NCBI GenBank assembly: GCA_008508345.1
Contig: QNGE01003041.1
Span: 1-64,000 of the forward strand
DNA: 64,000 bases
Origin: Paragonimus westermani
Lineage: Eukaryota; Platyhelminthes; Trematoda; Plagiorchiida; Troglotrematidae
Direction of reading: 5' to 3'
A model generated the notes under the pieces. The model made no database searches and was not told the origin of the DNA. It saw nothing but the letters and a program-made list of their open reading frames with translations. The position numbers and the translations under genes were made by a program. Below are positions 22,972 to 37,711 of this stretch, in pieces; within the stretch, counting starts at the first letter, position 1, and each line of letters starts with the position of its first letter.

Positions 22972-25900
22972 CTGGGAAAGTGTACGTAATGAAATTATCA
23001 GCGGCCAATGTTTAATAATATGGCTACGTGAATATAAGACAAAAAGGTGTGTTATCCATTCAATGAAGTGGAGGATGTTCAGGATTATTTGTAACAACCG
23101 GCCATTGTTTCCATAAACTGGAGTTTAGCATACTGGAGCTTTCTCAAATAAATAGTATGTCAAGTTTACAATGCTGACTACATATGAAGGGAAGTCGTGG
23201 TTACAGTGAAAATTACACATAACAAATGTTGTGAAACAAGGCGGCAGAAAACCAAATGTTTTACCTTACCATTTCACAAAAAACATTCCGGTAACGTTCC
23301 AGTTAAGAAATTGTCTAACATGCATTGCCCTGGTCTACTCTTATTTGTTTGTGAGTCCAATTTGTGGTATTCTGAATGACGGCAAGAATAAATTTGGGAG
23401 CAATATTCACAGTGCCACAGAAGCGCTAACGTGACTTAGGAAGTTAACCGATAACGTTCTACGGAATTCAGCGATATATTGAGCAACCTTGGTGCAGTAC
23501 CCAAGAATAAAGTTGTCTCAAATTCACAACGAAATCCCGCGATTCAACAAGAAGGTCCTGATTAAGTGGCAGCAGGGTACGTACCCTCGGAGTGTTATAC
23601 TAAATAGGCGATCATTAACTCGCCAGTTCGTATTTGCCAGCGGGGCTTGAACACATGTCATTCACGTTTATCGGTTGTAATTCTTGTGAGACACTCGGCA
23701 AACGCGTAATGGTTGTTGGATTTCAGTTTCTGGAAAATGGCAACTTACCAAAGCGGATGAATAAACTGAGTCACTTTGCTTTCTAACAACGGAATTTTTG
23801 TATGACAGCGAGCGAATGTAAGGACGTAGTTGCAAGCCGGATGATTCATTTCAGAAGCAAAATTCGGGTCTTATTTTGTCACCCATCACTGGCGTTCCCA
23901 CGTGTCAACTGATTAAAGTTCTATGCTCAATTTCTTCCACATGTAATCTACCATGACCATGATACTTGTGTGAGCACTCTGAAAACTAGGTTCATTTTTA
24001 CCGTTGGAAATAGCACGTTCATTGATCTCCACTGGAGCTTGTGTTAGTGAACAATGTCTACGGTCTCATTCTAACTACAACCGGGAAAATTAATTGTCAG
24101 CCTAACTTCTCTCACTCCTGAGTTTTGAGTCACTACAATTTACACCCAACATATTCCTAATCTATCCGATATGCACATGAACAAAACATGGTCTTTCTTG
24201 GTCAGTTTCACCAAATAGAAAATTCTCATTCCGACTCCTACTATGTTTCTCTGTGTGATATAAATCATATGAATTCTTGTTTCAGCTTTATTTCTCATTC
24301 AAAATTTCCAATTGTATCAATGAACCACTATGCACAGAACACTTCCAAACAAGTATTTTGTAAAACTAAGAAAATAATTATTCCAAGCACGTATTTAGGC
24401 AGATAAAGATGTCACCTCTAGTCAGAAACACTTATCTGTGATGAAGAGAAACGGATGATATGTTCGAGTCAGAAATGGCTGTCCACCATGTTGAAATAAA
24501 GGAAATGACTATTGGAAAAAAGTATAAGGTGTGTGTGAATCTCATACAACCAAATGTCAAATATGTATCTCTAAACATGAAATGGTTCATGATGCAAAAA
24601 CGAGCTGGAACTATTGAGTAAGTTAGCTTTTGTGTTGAAAATAACTTACACTGAGGCACAGCTGTTAAATTTCTCCATGTAACGTTTGGGGTTTGACAGA
24701 TGGATGAGTGATAGTTTGCTCCAACACGTCATCCTTTTTTCACAACCTTTTCACGTGACGTTGTGTCGACTGATACGTGTGTATCAGACACTCTTCTTAA
24801 AGAACCTATGAATACCATAGGTACAGCTTACCAATGATGGAACGAAACCGGTGTACGTTGTTACAAACAAGCATATGTACTGCTCCTAAAACAGTGGTCT
24901 CAATGACACATCACCAAACAAGATTCGCGGCGATAATGTAAGCATTTTGTGACCTTCCTACTGCAGAAATTTTGTATTGTAGATTGTTAAATGGCTGGAC
25001 CTGATGGATGTTTGAAAGCGACGGAGTACACATAGATTCAAGAAAACCTGTGAACAACCGGTCCGATCTGAAAAAGCTTCTGAAATCAGAAAGGAATCCT
25101 CACCACTTGTTCAACTTGCCGATTGTCCACAGCTCGTTTGGACCTACTGATCTTATATTCTTACATGCACGGAGAAGAGCAACACATGTTATAGAATAAC
25201 ATGAAGAACTGGAGAAATAAATCAAAATAGCCAGTTAACCGATAGCGTATCACCCTGATTGGATTTTTAGCGAATGAATATCGTAGAAAAGCATTTCGCG
25301 AATGAATAACCGACTTCTGATTTCGTAAACCGTTAGTGTATATATGTACTCTTTGTAGCTGTGTTGCCGAAGAGTTAAGACTTTCAATTTTACTGGTGAC
25401 TTACAGGAACAACTATGCATTTTGCAGGTTTGTATACTGAACAAAGTTAGGTGTATCGTATAAGTGATCACACAGTACAATAGACGACGTTAAATGCACT
25501 TAAACACGCAAGCGATAAGAAACACTTTTTTGCGTGGCGTTTAACTAGATTGTGTAACGTCCTAAATTCTTTCCAGTCTATCAAATACCTGAGCCGATAT
25601 CTGGTTTGATGATACACGTTCCTTGTACTATATGCGGAAGCTGTAACAGTTTATCTTCTCTTGTGCTCTAACATTCCGGTGGTGGCTGGTTCACATCTTA
25701 AATATGACATTTCAATAACCCTAGTCTGGTTAAAGTTATGACGTGGAAATGAGCAAGACAAATCTGAAACGACAATTCTAAATCAGTGCAGACTTGGCAG
25801 GCGATTGTGAGCATAAAAATACATACCGAAACTACGTAATTATCGTTTCGTTCGTCATCATGTGCGACATTTTTTGAGAACATAAGTCTCGAAACGTAAA

Positions 25901-28900
25901 ACAGCCATTCCCGTAAACCAGGCTAACAATTCGTTCGTTTGTTTTATTATAAACAATGTGCACCGTTTTTTAACATCACGTGAAAGTGCTTGATTTCAGG
26001 CAGTAAACACATTCCTATTCACAGGCCGTTAGAAAAATTTCGTAAGAGAATGAAATACGTCTGTAGCTCCAGCTTGACCGCATAAGCAGAAATGAAACAT
26101 TGGAGTTGGTGCAAGTTGGTGTAAGCATAATTCGTATGTGACGCTTCATTGCTCAAACAAATCTTCACTCCCTCTGCTGGATTCAAGATTTCAAAGAGTA
26201 GGGTGAGCGGATGGCGTGAAGATCAGGGATTTTACAATAGTCAGTACTATTCTGTAAATGGCAAATTAATTTTCGCTAGCTCGACATGTGCAATGCAATA
26301 ATTGGTGGTATTTAAACTTCACAGTACAGAATACGGGTGAACTTCGAAAGATCGGGTGACGAAATCTTCCACATTACTAGTTTACAGTATACCATAAAAC
26401 ACTGGCACTGTGACCACAAATAATAGCATGAGAGAAAATAACCATAAATTTTTATGCTTGTGGACCGTGTAGGAATACTTCTTGTTGTCATAACTACACA
26501 AGAAGGGTGATAGAATCATCGGCCTTGTTTCTATGTGCACGTAAGTGTAACCATTATGAAGTGAAATACTCGGAGTTGACAATGGCGTAGTTCGTTCCGT
26601 ACCATTCTTCCGCTGTTGACAATTGCTTACGGGTGTCTGAGCCTTCCGCTGTTCGTGCGAGCAATGTTAGGGTTTTAGACCTAGGTTCTAATCCATAGCC
26701 TCAGCATAACACGCCAGTCGAGAAGCAAAGTAAAATAGTCATAAGTGGTGCAATACGACGTTGATCTCTTAACCATAAAGAATTATTATCAGCTTTCGTG
26801 GATTACCTTGCTAGATGACGTGTAGTAACCATATTCAGTCGGCCTGGTGAGATGACTATAGCAAAACCGTTGATGACAACTGGATTTGCTGGTTTGCAAC
26901 TGCGGTTCATTTACGTTCTGTTTTAAGCCTCAGTTTCGGGAGCTGCTTGATTCAGTATTGAAGCAAGGTTTACAAGATTGTTAACGGCGAAACCATGAAA
27001 TTTCAGCCCTACGAAACGTGACGTTCGAAAATACCTGACTAACTTCTGAAGGCGTTCAATAAGACCCATATAGATAAAACGTTGACAATTGACTCTTCGT
27101 ACTCCCCAGCTGACTACTGACAGAGATACACGTGTGTTGCACAAAAAACTACTCTGATATTCTTGAAGTGTTCAGTTGTTGTTGGATTGATGTTCGTTAT
27201 CATTGACTGAACACGTCTCGGTCTCTCTACCTACCGTCGAGCACACGAGGTCAAAATAAACCAGTTACTGGGTGCCAACAGATTGGAGTTGTTATTGTCA
27301 TAACAGAATGCCTGGAACACCATTGAAATTACACGAATGTTTATAGATGCAAATTTCCAGGAAGACTGCACAAGGAATTGAAACGTTTCCATTTTAAGCG
27401 GGTGCAGTAAATGTCGGCAACTATGGTCATCAATCGTACAGCGTCGGATAACTCACCGGAATTTGTTCATTCCAATCAAGTTAAACCTTGTGTTTGATCG
27501 ACGAATAAGCACGCGTGTGGACCTGACTCTGGAAACATTTCTAGGTCAGTAGGGTTAATGTTATGGGTTTCAGTGAACAGCAGCTAAATGAGAACACCAG
27601 AGACGGTGACAGGGTGCAAAAGAGCAGCTGATTTGCATTCTAGTAAAAAGTTTATCTGCTCTCTTCTAAGACGGCTTCCTTTGTAAAAAGCCAGCAGAAG
27701 CAAAGTGGTCGAATACTCATGAATGAATTACATTTGGTCTTACATTTATCAATCATTGCAAAGTCGTCTTAAGTGTAAGACATCTCACCGTTTAGTAGTC
27801 AGGTTACTACTCCAAGTGTGCGTTACACCATACTTTCTAATCAAGTGAGTAGGTCTAGCGGCTTGCAAAGAAAATGAGTTGCAAATACTCAATCGAAGCC
27901 ATCTGATGGGCGCTCTCTGCTAAAGGGTTAGACGAGAAGTTCAAGATAAACGGGATGTTGAAGCAACTATCGGTATGGTCGATTTATCAGCACGTGGGCC
28001 AGAGTTGGGTTCTTCAGGCTTCTAACGACTTTCAAGATGACCAAACCCTTCATGAAATAAACAGCGGTTATGGAGTGCAAATAAGAGGATAAACTACGAC
28101 GAACGTTTGATTAATCCAGATAATTTAGATGACTCACAAGAAAATAATGATATCCATGCGGTGTTTTTTGGTGTGGAACAATTTTCAAGAAGATATGAAT
28201 AGTTAATTATGTAAGTTTACTATGGCCAAACTGGGGTTTACCCAACATTAACGTCAACGTAAACTTCTCGCTTGAAACTTTCAGAAATTTAGCAACCATT
28301 ATTTTAGCTCCAGGTGGAAACGCGTTCTGATCGAGGATGTTTTCCTTTAGTAGGATTAAAAACAGTCATTTGCATTATATGACTTGTTTACTCCAGCATT
28401 TCCACTGAATGGTTTTACCACTGTCTACATCACTCTCCAAGTAAGTGTACAACACAAATAACTGAATATGCCTTTATAAGTGATTCAGTGAATTTTAGTA
28501 AACCATGTTATCTCTTTTAGATTGTGCATTTGTCACACCGAACTCTATTCTCTCCGTTTGCGAAATTCGATTGCCTGTCTTACAGAAAGCGTCCAAACGG
28601 GATGACACGTCTGTTACCCAAGTGTGGGCTGATCGGCACGCCCGGCTGTAGACCTAGGCGATTGGTATTAAGTTGTGGGTTTCGCACTACAGCAAGTGAT
28701 CCATTAAAGTTTTAGTTCAACAAAGGAAATCTTATGAATTCGGTTTAACAATGACTAGCTTGTCTTCCACCTTACTGTGCTCGCTGCAGTGTTACTTGGT
28801 ATCGTAAAATCTTGTTTTTGAATTTGCAGCATTCATTGCTTATCATTAGGGGTGGAATAGGTGGAAGTGTTTCACTGTTATCTACATCACTCCCAGAGAC

Positions 28901-28984
28901 AACCATAAATCAGTGGTTCTGACCGATGCTTAAATGCCGCGTTTCCATGTCAAAAGCAAATTATGTACATGAAAACAGAAGAAG
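22972..28984. other. No gene seen; upstream part of the kinase gene or intergenic
   Basis: The remaining 5' exons of the kinase could lie here, but I found no FLVRxS-like or SH3-like sequence on the minus strand. Open frames are below 80 codons and unrecognised. At about 26635-26720 (plus) there is a B-box-like segment (CTAGGTTCTAATCCATAGC) that may mark another decayed tRNA-like repeat. Confidence 0.4.
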
Positions 28985-29345
28985 AAAAGAGGAATAAAAG
29001 GGACCTGAATGTTGAAAATAGCTGTTTGTGTGCAAACAATCAACATCAAAGGTGTGTGTACCTTGATAACAAGTAAGAGTAAGACGTCATCATCGACACG
29101 ATTTCCATACAGCTTTCACTACCCCCGTGCCAATAAATACGGTCACCTTACAGAAAACTTGGCTTGTGAGCCCGATTAGCCTTCATCTCACCCAGTGTCT
29201 CCAGCCACCGAATTTGTGAGTCATGATGTTCCAAGCCAGAGGGACGAACCCAACACACATTCTCCGGCTCTTTGGTGACTGGCTTCCTTTATGGACGCCA
29301 GGTCACCATCTGTCAACCTCGTGTCTTACGCCGGGTTTGTCACAA
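28985..29345 (-). mobile_element. 3' end of the same RTE retrotransposon family
   Basis: The minus strand matches the 3' end of the 14.3-16.4 kb element over most of its length: the segments around GTGACCTGGCGTCCATAAAG, GCCAGTCACCAAAGAGCCGG and TTGGGTTCGTCCCTCTG, then the 3' UTR with GTGTCGATGATGACG. Here the C-terminal end of the polyprotein is easier to read: CWVRPSGLEHHDSQIRWLET and GEMKANRAHKPSFL before a stop, which fits the usual RTE ending (WLETL.DMA.NR). It is a heavily 5'-truncated copy in reverse orientation. Confidence 0.8.
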
Positions 29346-32300
29346 CATCGGTAAACAGTGCTGCCTATGGCTGAATACTAGTTGGTAGTCTTGGATTTCA
29401 CCGGATAGATTTACAGTAAGAAAAAGTCACTCTTCCGGTGGAATATTTTTCGTGAACTGTCTTTCTGGTATCCATTCAGCTTCTGAATGTAATATTTGGA
29501 AAAATCAAAATTTATGGAATGCTTTTGTTTTCGAAAGGAATCCTTAAAGCTCTCACAGGGTAGTTCGGGGAGTTGAGTCAGTGCACATTAATTATAATTC
29601 GTACTGTCCAAAACTAAATTAGCTTGCGTGTGTTGGACCCGAACTTATTTTTTCACGTCGCTTATGTACTGAACGAAAAGGAGTTATTTTACGTCTAAAG
29701 CTACTTAATGACGGTGGTTTACTAGAAGAATATGCCGTAAATCATACGATAGATTTAAGTGTGCCTTCCGTTCGGGATTACGGGCGGTAAATAAGAATGG
29801 ATTTTACACAGAAATGGCGCGGTTTATTGGGACTCTTCTTACACGGAATATGTAAGCGCCTAGTTGGATGAGGTAAGTGTTTTGAGTTGAAAACAGGCTT
29901 AGTAAGGGCTATCCAGCCCACATGGTATGTGAGTAGACAACTGAATAATCTAATGCTTACTCGTAAACATTGTCAAAGAAAGCATATTTTTAACAATGGC
30001 GAACGCTTCACATGATCAGATTGCTCGAAATGCGATGGAAATGAGAGCGTCTCAAAATGGTAGACAAATGGGCAATGTTGTCAATTTACATCGAATTAGG
30101 AAAAACCAGTCCTATGCTTATATACCAGAAACGCCTATGTCATGACAGCCCACAAAAAATAAAACCTGAAATATCAGTTTGTTGACTTCAACAATATATA
30201 TGAGAATGTGTGAAGGTATCATTAAACATCAAAGCACTGAGCTGAATGCTTCAGGTTTTCCCTCTAGTGCCAGAGATATCAAATGGTTCAGCTGAGGTGC
30301 AGTTTAACAGGAAACGTGTTTTAAATAAGGACAAAATCGTGGGTAAATCAATCACATCTCCAATGGTGCTTACCACCGTTCCATTGAAAAGTAGTGTGAA
30401 ATTTGACGGAGGTAATGAACGCCAATTACCAACCTACTGACTATGCACTTGTCACAATATGCAGTAATACTAACCATTGTTTGACCTTAAGCACATCGGT
30501 AATTTGAATAAGGCTATAGCTGATTATGAAATACTTTTGATTCACAGGATATCCACGTTAATGACTGGTGATTGTGTTTTCCTGAATAATCTTAAATTCA
30601 AATTAAATTCTTACGGTGATCAGAGTGTAACACTCTAATAGCCGACCCAATTTACTGCAGCCAGAATCATGTACAATGTTGCGACTTTGGCGTCGTTTCT
30701 GTTCTATGGAAGGTCAGCGAGTTAAGTGTAGTTTATGGTTTGATCTGCAGGGATGGCAAACTTTGGCTGATTGCTTCGAGTAAACATAAGTAATTATATG
30801 CCGTAATGGTTACCGATTAGCCAATCCGTCTGACTTGATCTTTCGCGCACAGCCTCTTAGCTGGACAAGAAACACCAGCAAGGGTCTAATCGCCAATTGA
30901 ATCGAAACCATAGTCCATTTTTTCCAGGCTTGTTAAGACATCCTGAATTCCGACAGCAATGGAAACTCAGTGGACTGCCTGCCTGAAGGTGAATCGGTTA
31001 TTTTGAAAAATGCATGTGTTGTAAGCCTTTATTTGATTGACATTTACGAAAGTTTCCAGCCAAGAGTTTAGTGTTTGGCACTATCAGATGGCCTGACAGA
31101 ACGGGTCACATCAAACCAGTGAATGACAAGTTGTGTTAATTTGTAAATCATCCTGAGCCGTGTGTCGATGTTTTGGAGAAACGTGATACCAACAGGAGAA
31201 GGATAAAGTACACAAAATATAATTCAGAAAGATTCAAGCAAATTGGCAATTGCCTATGCGCACTAAAAATGAATGCGACTAACACGTACTCAATGATTCT
31301 TGCGAACATTCACATACGTAGCATTTAATCAAGATTGTTTGATGATTGTTTGATGAACTGGATAAAGGGAACTCAGTGTTTCAAATTTCTCATGCGTAGC
31401 ATTGTTACATCCACCTTTCAAAACACAGCAGTGACTCATCTTTCACCTGACAAAGAGTTAAACACACTCTGTTAAGGTAGTTTTATTTCACGTCAACTGC
31501 TTGCTTACAAATGTCAGTTTGACTGCCTGAACGTGAGTGGAAGAAAATTCCGGAGAGTCTATGCATATCAGACTTTCCATAGACACACACCCACAAACAG
31601 CGTCGATGCATCCTGTTATCTTGAGGATTTTGGGTGTGAGAAACTGCTTTATTGATCTTTACCACTTCTCTGTGCTTTTGGGATTTAATGGCAGAAACAC
31701 ATTTCCTAGCCACGAAGTGGTTTGTAGGACAAATCACAGTGGTCGGTAAAACAAGCCTGTGAACATACAATATGATGTATCGTGAAGAACAAGTTAACAT
31801 CGACAAACATCTAACTAACTCTGTCAATTCGCAAAATAGTTTTTTCCTATACAGGGTATAAACAACTTTCAAGGTCATTCATAGTTTTGCGGTTTATTAA
31901 TAAATTTTCTGCTCTCCAAACGGTAGTTCGCAAATCGAGCGCAATATGTGGTAGAAATATTTTCATAATTCAAACGTGATTTGAACAACAATGGAAAGAG
32001 AAAGTTAAAGTCTGTGCGAAAAATGTGTGAGGTCACTCGGGATGGTAACACGCTTAGTTTAATTTACTAATAATGAGTAAAACACACGTCTTATTTTCAG
32101 CTTCAAAGTGTAGATTGTGTATGTGGCACTGACTCATGAAGTGCTCTGGAGATCTATTTATAATACTACGCCGTTCCGACTAGATGACACTTTGTAATCT
32201 AATTTTTATTGAAACCTGTGTTGTTGTCTGTTCGTTTTCGCTAGTTCCACAATTTCTTCTACACTGCATACTATAAGAAATATATGTGAAAAACGGTTTA

Positions 32301-32954
32301 AAAAAGTAAACGTATTTTTAAAGTCCGCAGGCAGATGATGCAACAGGTGTCACGTTAATCGTATGATGTAAACTTGTTTATACATGAAGTTTTTTCAACA
32401 CTAAAGAGTGGTTGTCATGTGTGCTGATAGAAAAGTTTAGAAGTATTTTTGTCTAACGTTAAAAGTTGTTTTGTTCCCTCAGAAAAAGACCACGCCCACC
32501 CAAAAAGATCCAGCAGTCATGTTTGACGGAGTGTTTCTGCTCATTTTCTTATATCTTGCTAGAAGCATGCGGATTGTTCACATTTATCCAGTTGAATTGT
32601 TGTCGCGTAATTTTCACTAGCTCAACCAGCTGTTCAGATGTCCATTAGAAAACTTGCCATATCCGGTATGGTTGTTCTCAGTTAACTCATAATCCAATCA
32701 TGAAAGATGATGAAGTAGCTTTTGCCTTCTTCATCTATGCATTTGGAGATCTGATTTCTCTTTTGGACAGACAAGCATTAACTTCCGATTTGTAAATCAA
32801 CTCCGTTAATTCAACTTCAACCTGGAAAAATGGGGTCTAGGTTTTGATGATCACCTAGTTCGGTTTTATTTAATTCCAAAGAAACCTGTCGCCAGCTTCC
32901 ACTTACGACCCACCATATTCCTCTTTCATAACCCTAGCGTTTTTATTTCCCGAG
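29346..32954. other. No gene seen
   Basis: The longest frame, 131 codons at 31483-31878 on the minus strand, has no recognisable domain and overlaps a plus-strand frame of 70 codons. A frame at 30246-30440 begins next to a CAG that could be an acceptor but has no partner exon. I treat the stretch as non-coding. Confidence 0.45.
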
Positions 32955-33055
32955 ACGATTTTCAAGGGATCCAATTGCAAAGAGTCCGGATTGCGGCCAG
33001 ATTCGAGCCAACGACAGAAACAACACGCCCAAAAGCTGAGCTAGGAAGCCACGCC
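32955..33055 (-). repeat. tRNA-derived SINE, family 1, left member of an inverted pair
   Basis: Read on the minus strand from 33055 the copy has GGCGTGGCTTCC, the A-box TAGCTCAGC, TTTTGGGCGTGTTGTTTCTG, the B-box GTTGGCTCGAATCTGG and a tail with GCAATTGGATCCCTTG. These blocks match the copies at 33.2, 37.7 and 46.5 kb in order. It points away from the plus-strand copy that begins 177 bases to the right. Confidence 0.7.
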
Positions 33056-33231
33056 GAGAGCTCAAACATTTCACATTCAAACCTAGTTACCTAATGCCCA
33101 CTGGTGTCATTGCATGAAATTATCAAGAGATCCTGCTTGGGCAGTCAATCGGCCGGATCATTTGATGGATTCCGTACACCACAGTTGGTTGGTTGTGTAA
33201 CTATATCCAAATGTGACGTTTCTGAGCTTTC

Positions 33232-33355
33232 GGCGTGACTCTGTAGCTCAACTGGCAGGGCATTTGCCGGATTTGGGTATGTTCTTTCTGTAGTTGGTAC
33301 GAATCCAGCGGAAGTCTGGACATTTCGTAAATGGATCTCTTCTAAGTTGTGAAAT
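33232..33355 (+). repeat. tRNA-derived SINE, family 1, right member of an inverted pair
   Basis: The copy starts GGCGTGACTCTG, followed by the A-box TAGCTCAACTGGCAGGGC, TTTGGGTATGTTCTTTCTG, the B-box-like GTTGGTACGAATCCAG and the tail AATGGATCTCTTC. Like its partner at 32955-33055 it begins with GGCGTG, so both preserve the same 5' end. The cloverleaf is not intact, so I do not call a tRNA gene. Confidence 0.7.
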
Positions 33356-36300
33356 TTGCCAAACCGCCTATCAGTAATGCATGAAATTCTGCTTTCTAAT
33401 AAGGGTTTGTTCAAGAAATGGACCCTATTCACAAAATTCACAGTGAGCAACAATAAATGCAACACTTTCAAAGGCTCGGAAGTCTTTTGGATTTGAATAA
33501 CAGCAAGATTAGGAAGTTTTGTTGAAGAGACTATGCATTGTAGTGCGAACTGGCTGCAATACACGATAATCTAGCGTTCTTTACATCGTCAGTCGTATGA
33601 TATTTAAAGGATGAAAACAATTATGTAAACTACCTACAAATACTTTTGCGTATTTACACTATAAACGAAGCTCCACTCTTTGAGCTCGTCAAAACCCATT
33701 GTGCAAGTGGGCACTTGATTGCAGTATGACATCGAACTGATTGACCTCACTAACCACCCGTTCTCCGTTTGCTCTCCTAGCGAATCCTCCGTGAAATATG
33801 TGATATAAATATGGTGTATTTAGCCTGATGATGAACCACTGAAAACGAGCTTGTTCGCTACACATTATTTTTCATGAAAACGAATTTCTTAAATGTAACC
33901 GTCGGCGAAATACACTCGATTAAACTTACGGCTATATCGTTCACTTTGTAAAGTTTTATAAGGAATATAAAATGTAAGGAACCGCGGTGAACATTATTTT
34001 CTATCAATCGACTACTTGCCTTTAAGCGGTAAGCGGTTTATCATAAACAAGTTATTAGGTTTTTGGTTATTTGCAAAACAGCTGAACTAGCAACTTGTTC
34101 CATCACTTCTAATAGCCACCTAAGAAGATTTCATTCGGATATATTAGAGGAAAAATTGCTGCAACTGTGAGTTGGTTTTCCGGATTGAAATTAGGAGGCT
34201 AATATTAGATTTTCTACAAATTATCAATTCTAGACTGGACACTTGATCCACTTTACGTCGTAAGATCACAACCAGATGTATGGGCAAGGCTGGACTGTTC
34301 AGGAATGGCTACTGAACATGGATTTCAGAAAAACTGAAGGTCTTCTTAAAGGTGTAGGTTGGAGTTGTGCTGTGTTTGGGGTCCGAGTGACATATTGCAA
34401 ATTACATTTGGTCCACTGGTAGTTTATTAGGCCCACCATTTAGGGCATCCGAACACCACCTCGGCGCGTGATTTCGGTCAATCGTACAAGAAACTCGCCT
34501 GTCTGTGCGCTTCATAAACTTCCAGATGAACGATCACTGTGATTTTAAGTGTAAATACGACGAACAATGTTGTACTCAGCTCTAGTGTAAGTCGTGCCTA
34601 AGAAACATCTTTGTGAATTCGAATGAGGGAAATAGACAGCTAATGTTGTGGAGTGTTTATGTGCGAACGGATGTGTCTTTGTAAAGAATGAAACGGGTTT
34701 TTCGTGTATTAATGTAATGAAGTGGACGGATTGACAGATAAATCCAAATGTCTTGGTTTGCAGTCACTGTCAATATCAAGATAATCGCAGTCAAACGGAC
34801 TGTCGTTTCTGAACAAACCATTGTTGAAACTTCCGGAAAACAACTCCAGCAAAATGGAGCATTGAATACCAAACGTAAAATGCCCCTATCCTTTTACCCT
34901 GATTTTGTTTCACTAGAATGTGACAGTTGAAAAATTCAGTCTCTTTTTATTTTGGCATTTAAAATTGACGTCATGTTTTCGATTTACGCGCTGTTCCTCT
35001 GAATTCGAGATTTAATAAGTAGTCTAGGTTTAAGACTTGCATTTGGCCGGGCACACGTAGTATAGTTTACTTCACGGTCCACACTCTTAAATATCTCCGG
35101 ATGTAGCTGTCTTGGATGTGGTTTTTTCCTGGATTGCCCAAAATTTTATTGGACAATATTTTTTACCAGCAGAACATAATCCGCAACTGTTGCATTCAAC
35201 GATCAGTTCCTTGCTTTCGACCTTTTTCTTTTTAACCCCATAAGTACCCTTGACAATTGTGTCAATACTCTTTTACTCACAGTGAGTCCGTTCATGCCAA
35301 CAAACATGGATGCTGCAACCATACTCCAACGGGATGACTGCACACGAAGATTAAACCATTTCTTCGTAATATATTTTGTGAACAGACACTGTTTGAACAG
35401 TTTTCTTCACCAATTGTGGGATGTTTCTATTGTTGCTAAAATTGTGAAAGACTCTGTACAACCAATCTTTAACTAATTTTCAACGTTTCTTTCATTCATA
35501 TCATCTAATACGGCCTACAACGGGTTTGTCATAATGAATTCGTCAACCTGACGTTATTAGGCTTCTACAAGTAAAACATGTCGGCACGCGTTTCCGATGT
35601 TTGGTCAAGTAATTATTTGTAATTCAAACCAGTTGATCAACTTGTTTTTGGAGGCCTTTTCTGATGTGACATTAAACTCATATTTTTACACCACTGAACG
35701 TTATCCGACCAGCCGAAAACACACTGTAAACCTGTAACCCCTACCTCACCATCTCACAATTCATTAATCCATATTGGGATATAAAAACGTTTTCAGTTTG
35801 AGGGTTCTCTATGAGAGGCTGAAACATCCGCTTATACTTTTGAATTCATGACACTTGCGAAGTTTCTGATAAAATGGATAACCAAACAACCATAATCACT
35901 TAAACAGATTGGGGGTTCGTATGCATGTATCGCTCGTTCTCTTTTCAGATCAGGTGCATTCTGTTCTCCCGCATAAACGTGTGTTGTCCTACTGTGACCT
36001 TCAAACTTAAGCAGTTCAGCTTGTTTTCTATGTTGTGAGCGATCGTTTGTAACTGCTTTCTTAGAATCGGCCTCAGTGAATTACTAAATTGACATTTTCA
36101 CAACCATGTGGCTAACACACTCGTTGACGAGTTGGCCACTACTTGCAAATTTTACTGCATCCGGTCTGATATTAATGGAAGTGTTCTCAGATTCCTACCT
36201 CATATGTTAAATGTAAGTTCGGTTGCCACATCCATGGAGATCTAACACATTACCAGAAAGGTTCTGGACCATGTCACGTGCACCACAACAAGTAATGATT

Positions 36301-37711
36301 GTTAGCGTGACCCAGTGTAAAAACCAAACATGAGTGTTAATCCAACATCTTATCTGTCTACTGGTGTGTCATAACAAAGATTTTATTATTGATCATTGAT
36401 TTCGGTTTGTTAGTTCGATCATCAACCATGCGACGTCCGCATTGTTGCAACGTTATAATAGGACCAAACAAGGGCGCGTTGATATCAACAAAACAAGGGT
36501 TTCGATTTAGTGCTAGTCCTATCTGTTCCTGACAAAAAAGATGGGAAAAATTAATCTTGACTTCACTCCAACAATATCATTGTCACAATGCTAATCCTCA
36601 TGGATACGCATAGTGTGATGAAGCACAAACGAGTTTAGCACACACCCAGTACTACAGTGCCTTTTAGATTGGTACATCAACGTCGATTAAAAGTGTACGA
36701 TCGTCCTATTGATTAAATTGAGTGTACTTTGTTTGTCAGGAGGATGCACACTGATGACCATGATCACGGTGTGGTGTAATTTAACCAGACAGCAGGGCAG
36801 AATGATGTTTTTCTGATCAAACCACTGGCGTAATTTTTGCTCGTGTAGATAACCGTTTGACACTAGGATCTATTCAGTTGTGCCAGTCCCTATATCATCA
36901 TGACAGTGACACCAGTGTATGACGGAGGCTTCGTGTTGAGATACATATAAAATGATACAAGAAGGTCGATGAACAACAATGATAGGTAATCAGGAATGTG
37001 AAAAATATCGTCAGTTCAGAGATCGTCAAATCGGAACAACTTATCCGATGAACTGAAGTGAAACAATAGGCTTTCTGCAATGACGATACACGAAAACAAA
37101 CTTCAACTGAGTACATGGATGTCGTTCTTCGAAATAACGGTCCAATTATCAAGTTTCGTCATAGTATTAGTTGGCATTAACACGACAAACCGGTGTGAAT
37201 AAAGCTGGTGTTTGTACGTGCCTTAGGTTGTGACAAATATAAGAGTTCGAGGGTTTCTGAAATAAAAATACGAGGAACTAACCTTCAGCGATAATTTTCA
37301 ACATTGCAATAAAGACAGATTTGGTCTAACTAGGTTGCACATGCACGCATAATTGGCGTTAAGCTGATTGACAAGAAAAAAGGAAATTATTTTCAGGTAG
37401 TAGAGGAAAAAAATTACCGAACATCAAAAACAAATCACACAAAGCTCGTTTACAGGCCTATACCACAATGACGACTTTTTATGAATCTTATCTTAATTCA
37501 TTACTGTAAACCATTATATCGAAGTAGAATATCAGTACAAAGTTCAGATGTCGAATTCCACTTACTTATTTGTGATACAATTTCCATATTCAGCAGTGAA
37601 TTTGGTGAATTCCAGCGTGGAATGTTTAAAAAATCCTGTCGGTGATTCCATATGATACATTGGGACGGGTGAGCGATATTACCCAAGTGTGAAAGTTCCG
37701 AGCTCTTGTTG
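33356..37711. other. No gene seen
   Basis: Open frames here are at most 84 codons, unrecognised, and not linked by phase-compatible splice sites that I can see. No dispersed repeat from the rest of the window was recognised. Confidence 0.5.

Noticed and set aside
33824..33850. Hammerhead-like CTGATGA...GAAAAC
   Set aside because: The sequence between the boxes cannot form a stem II.
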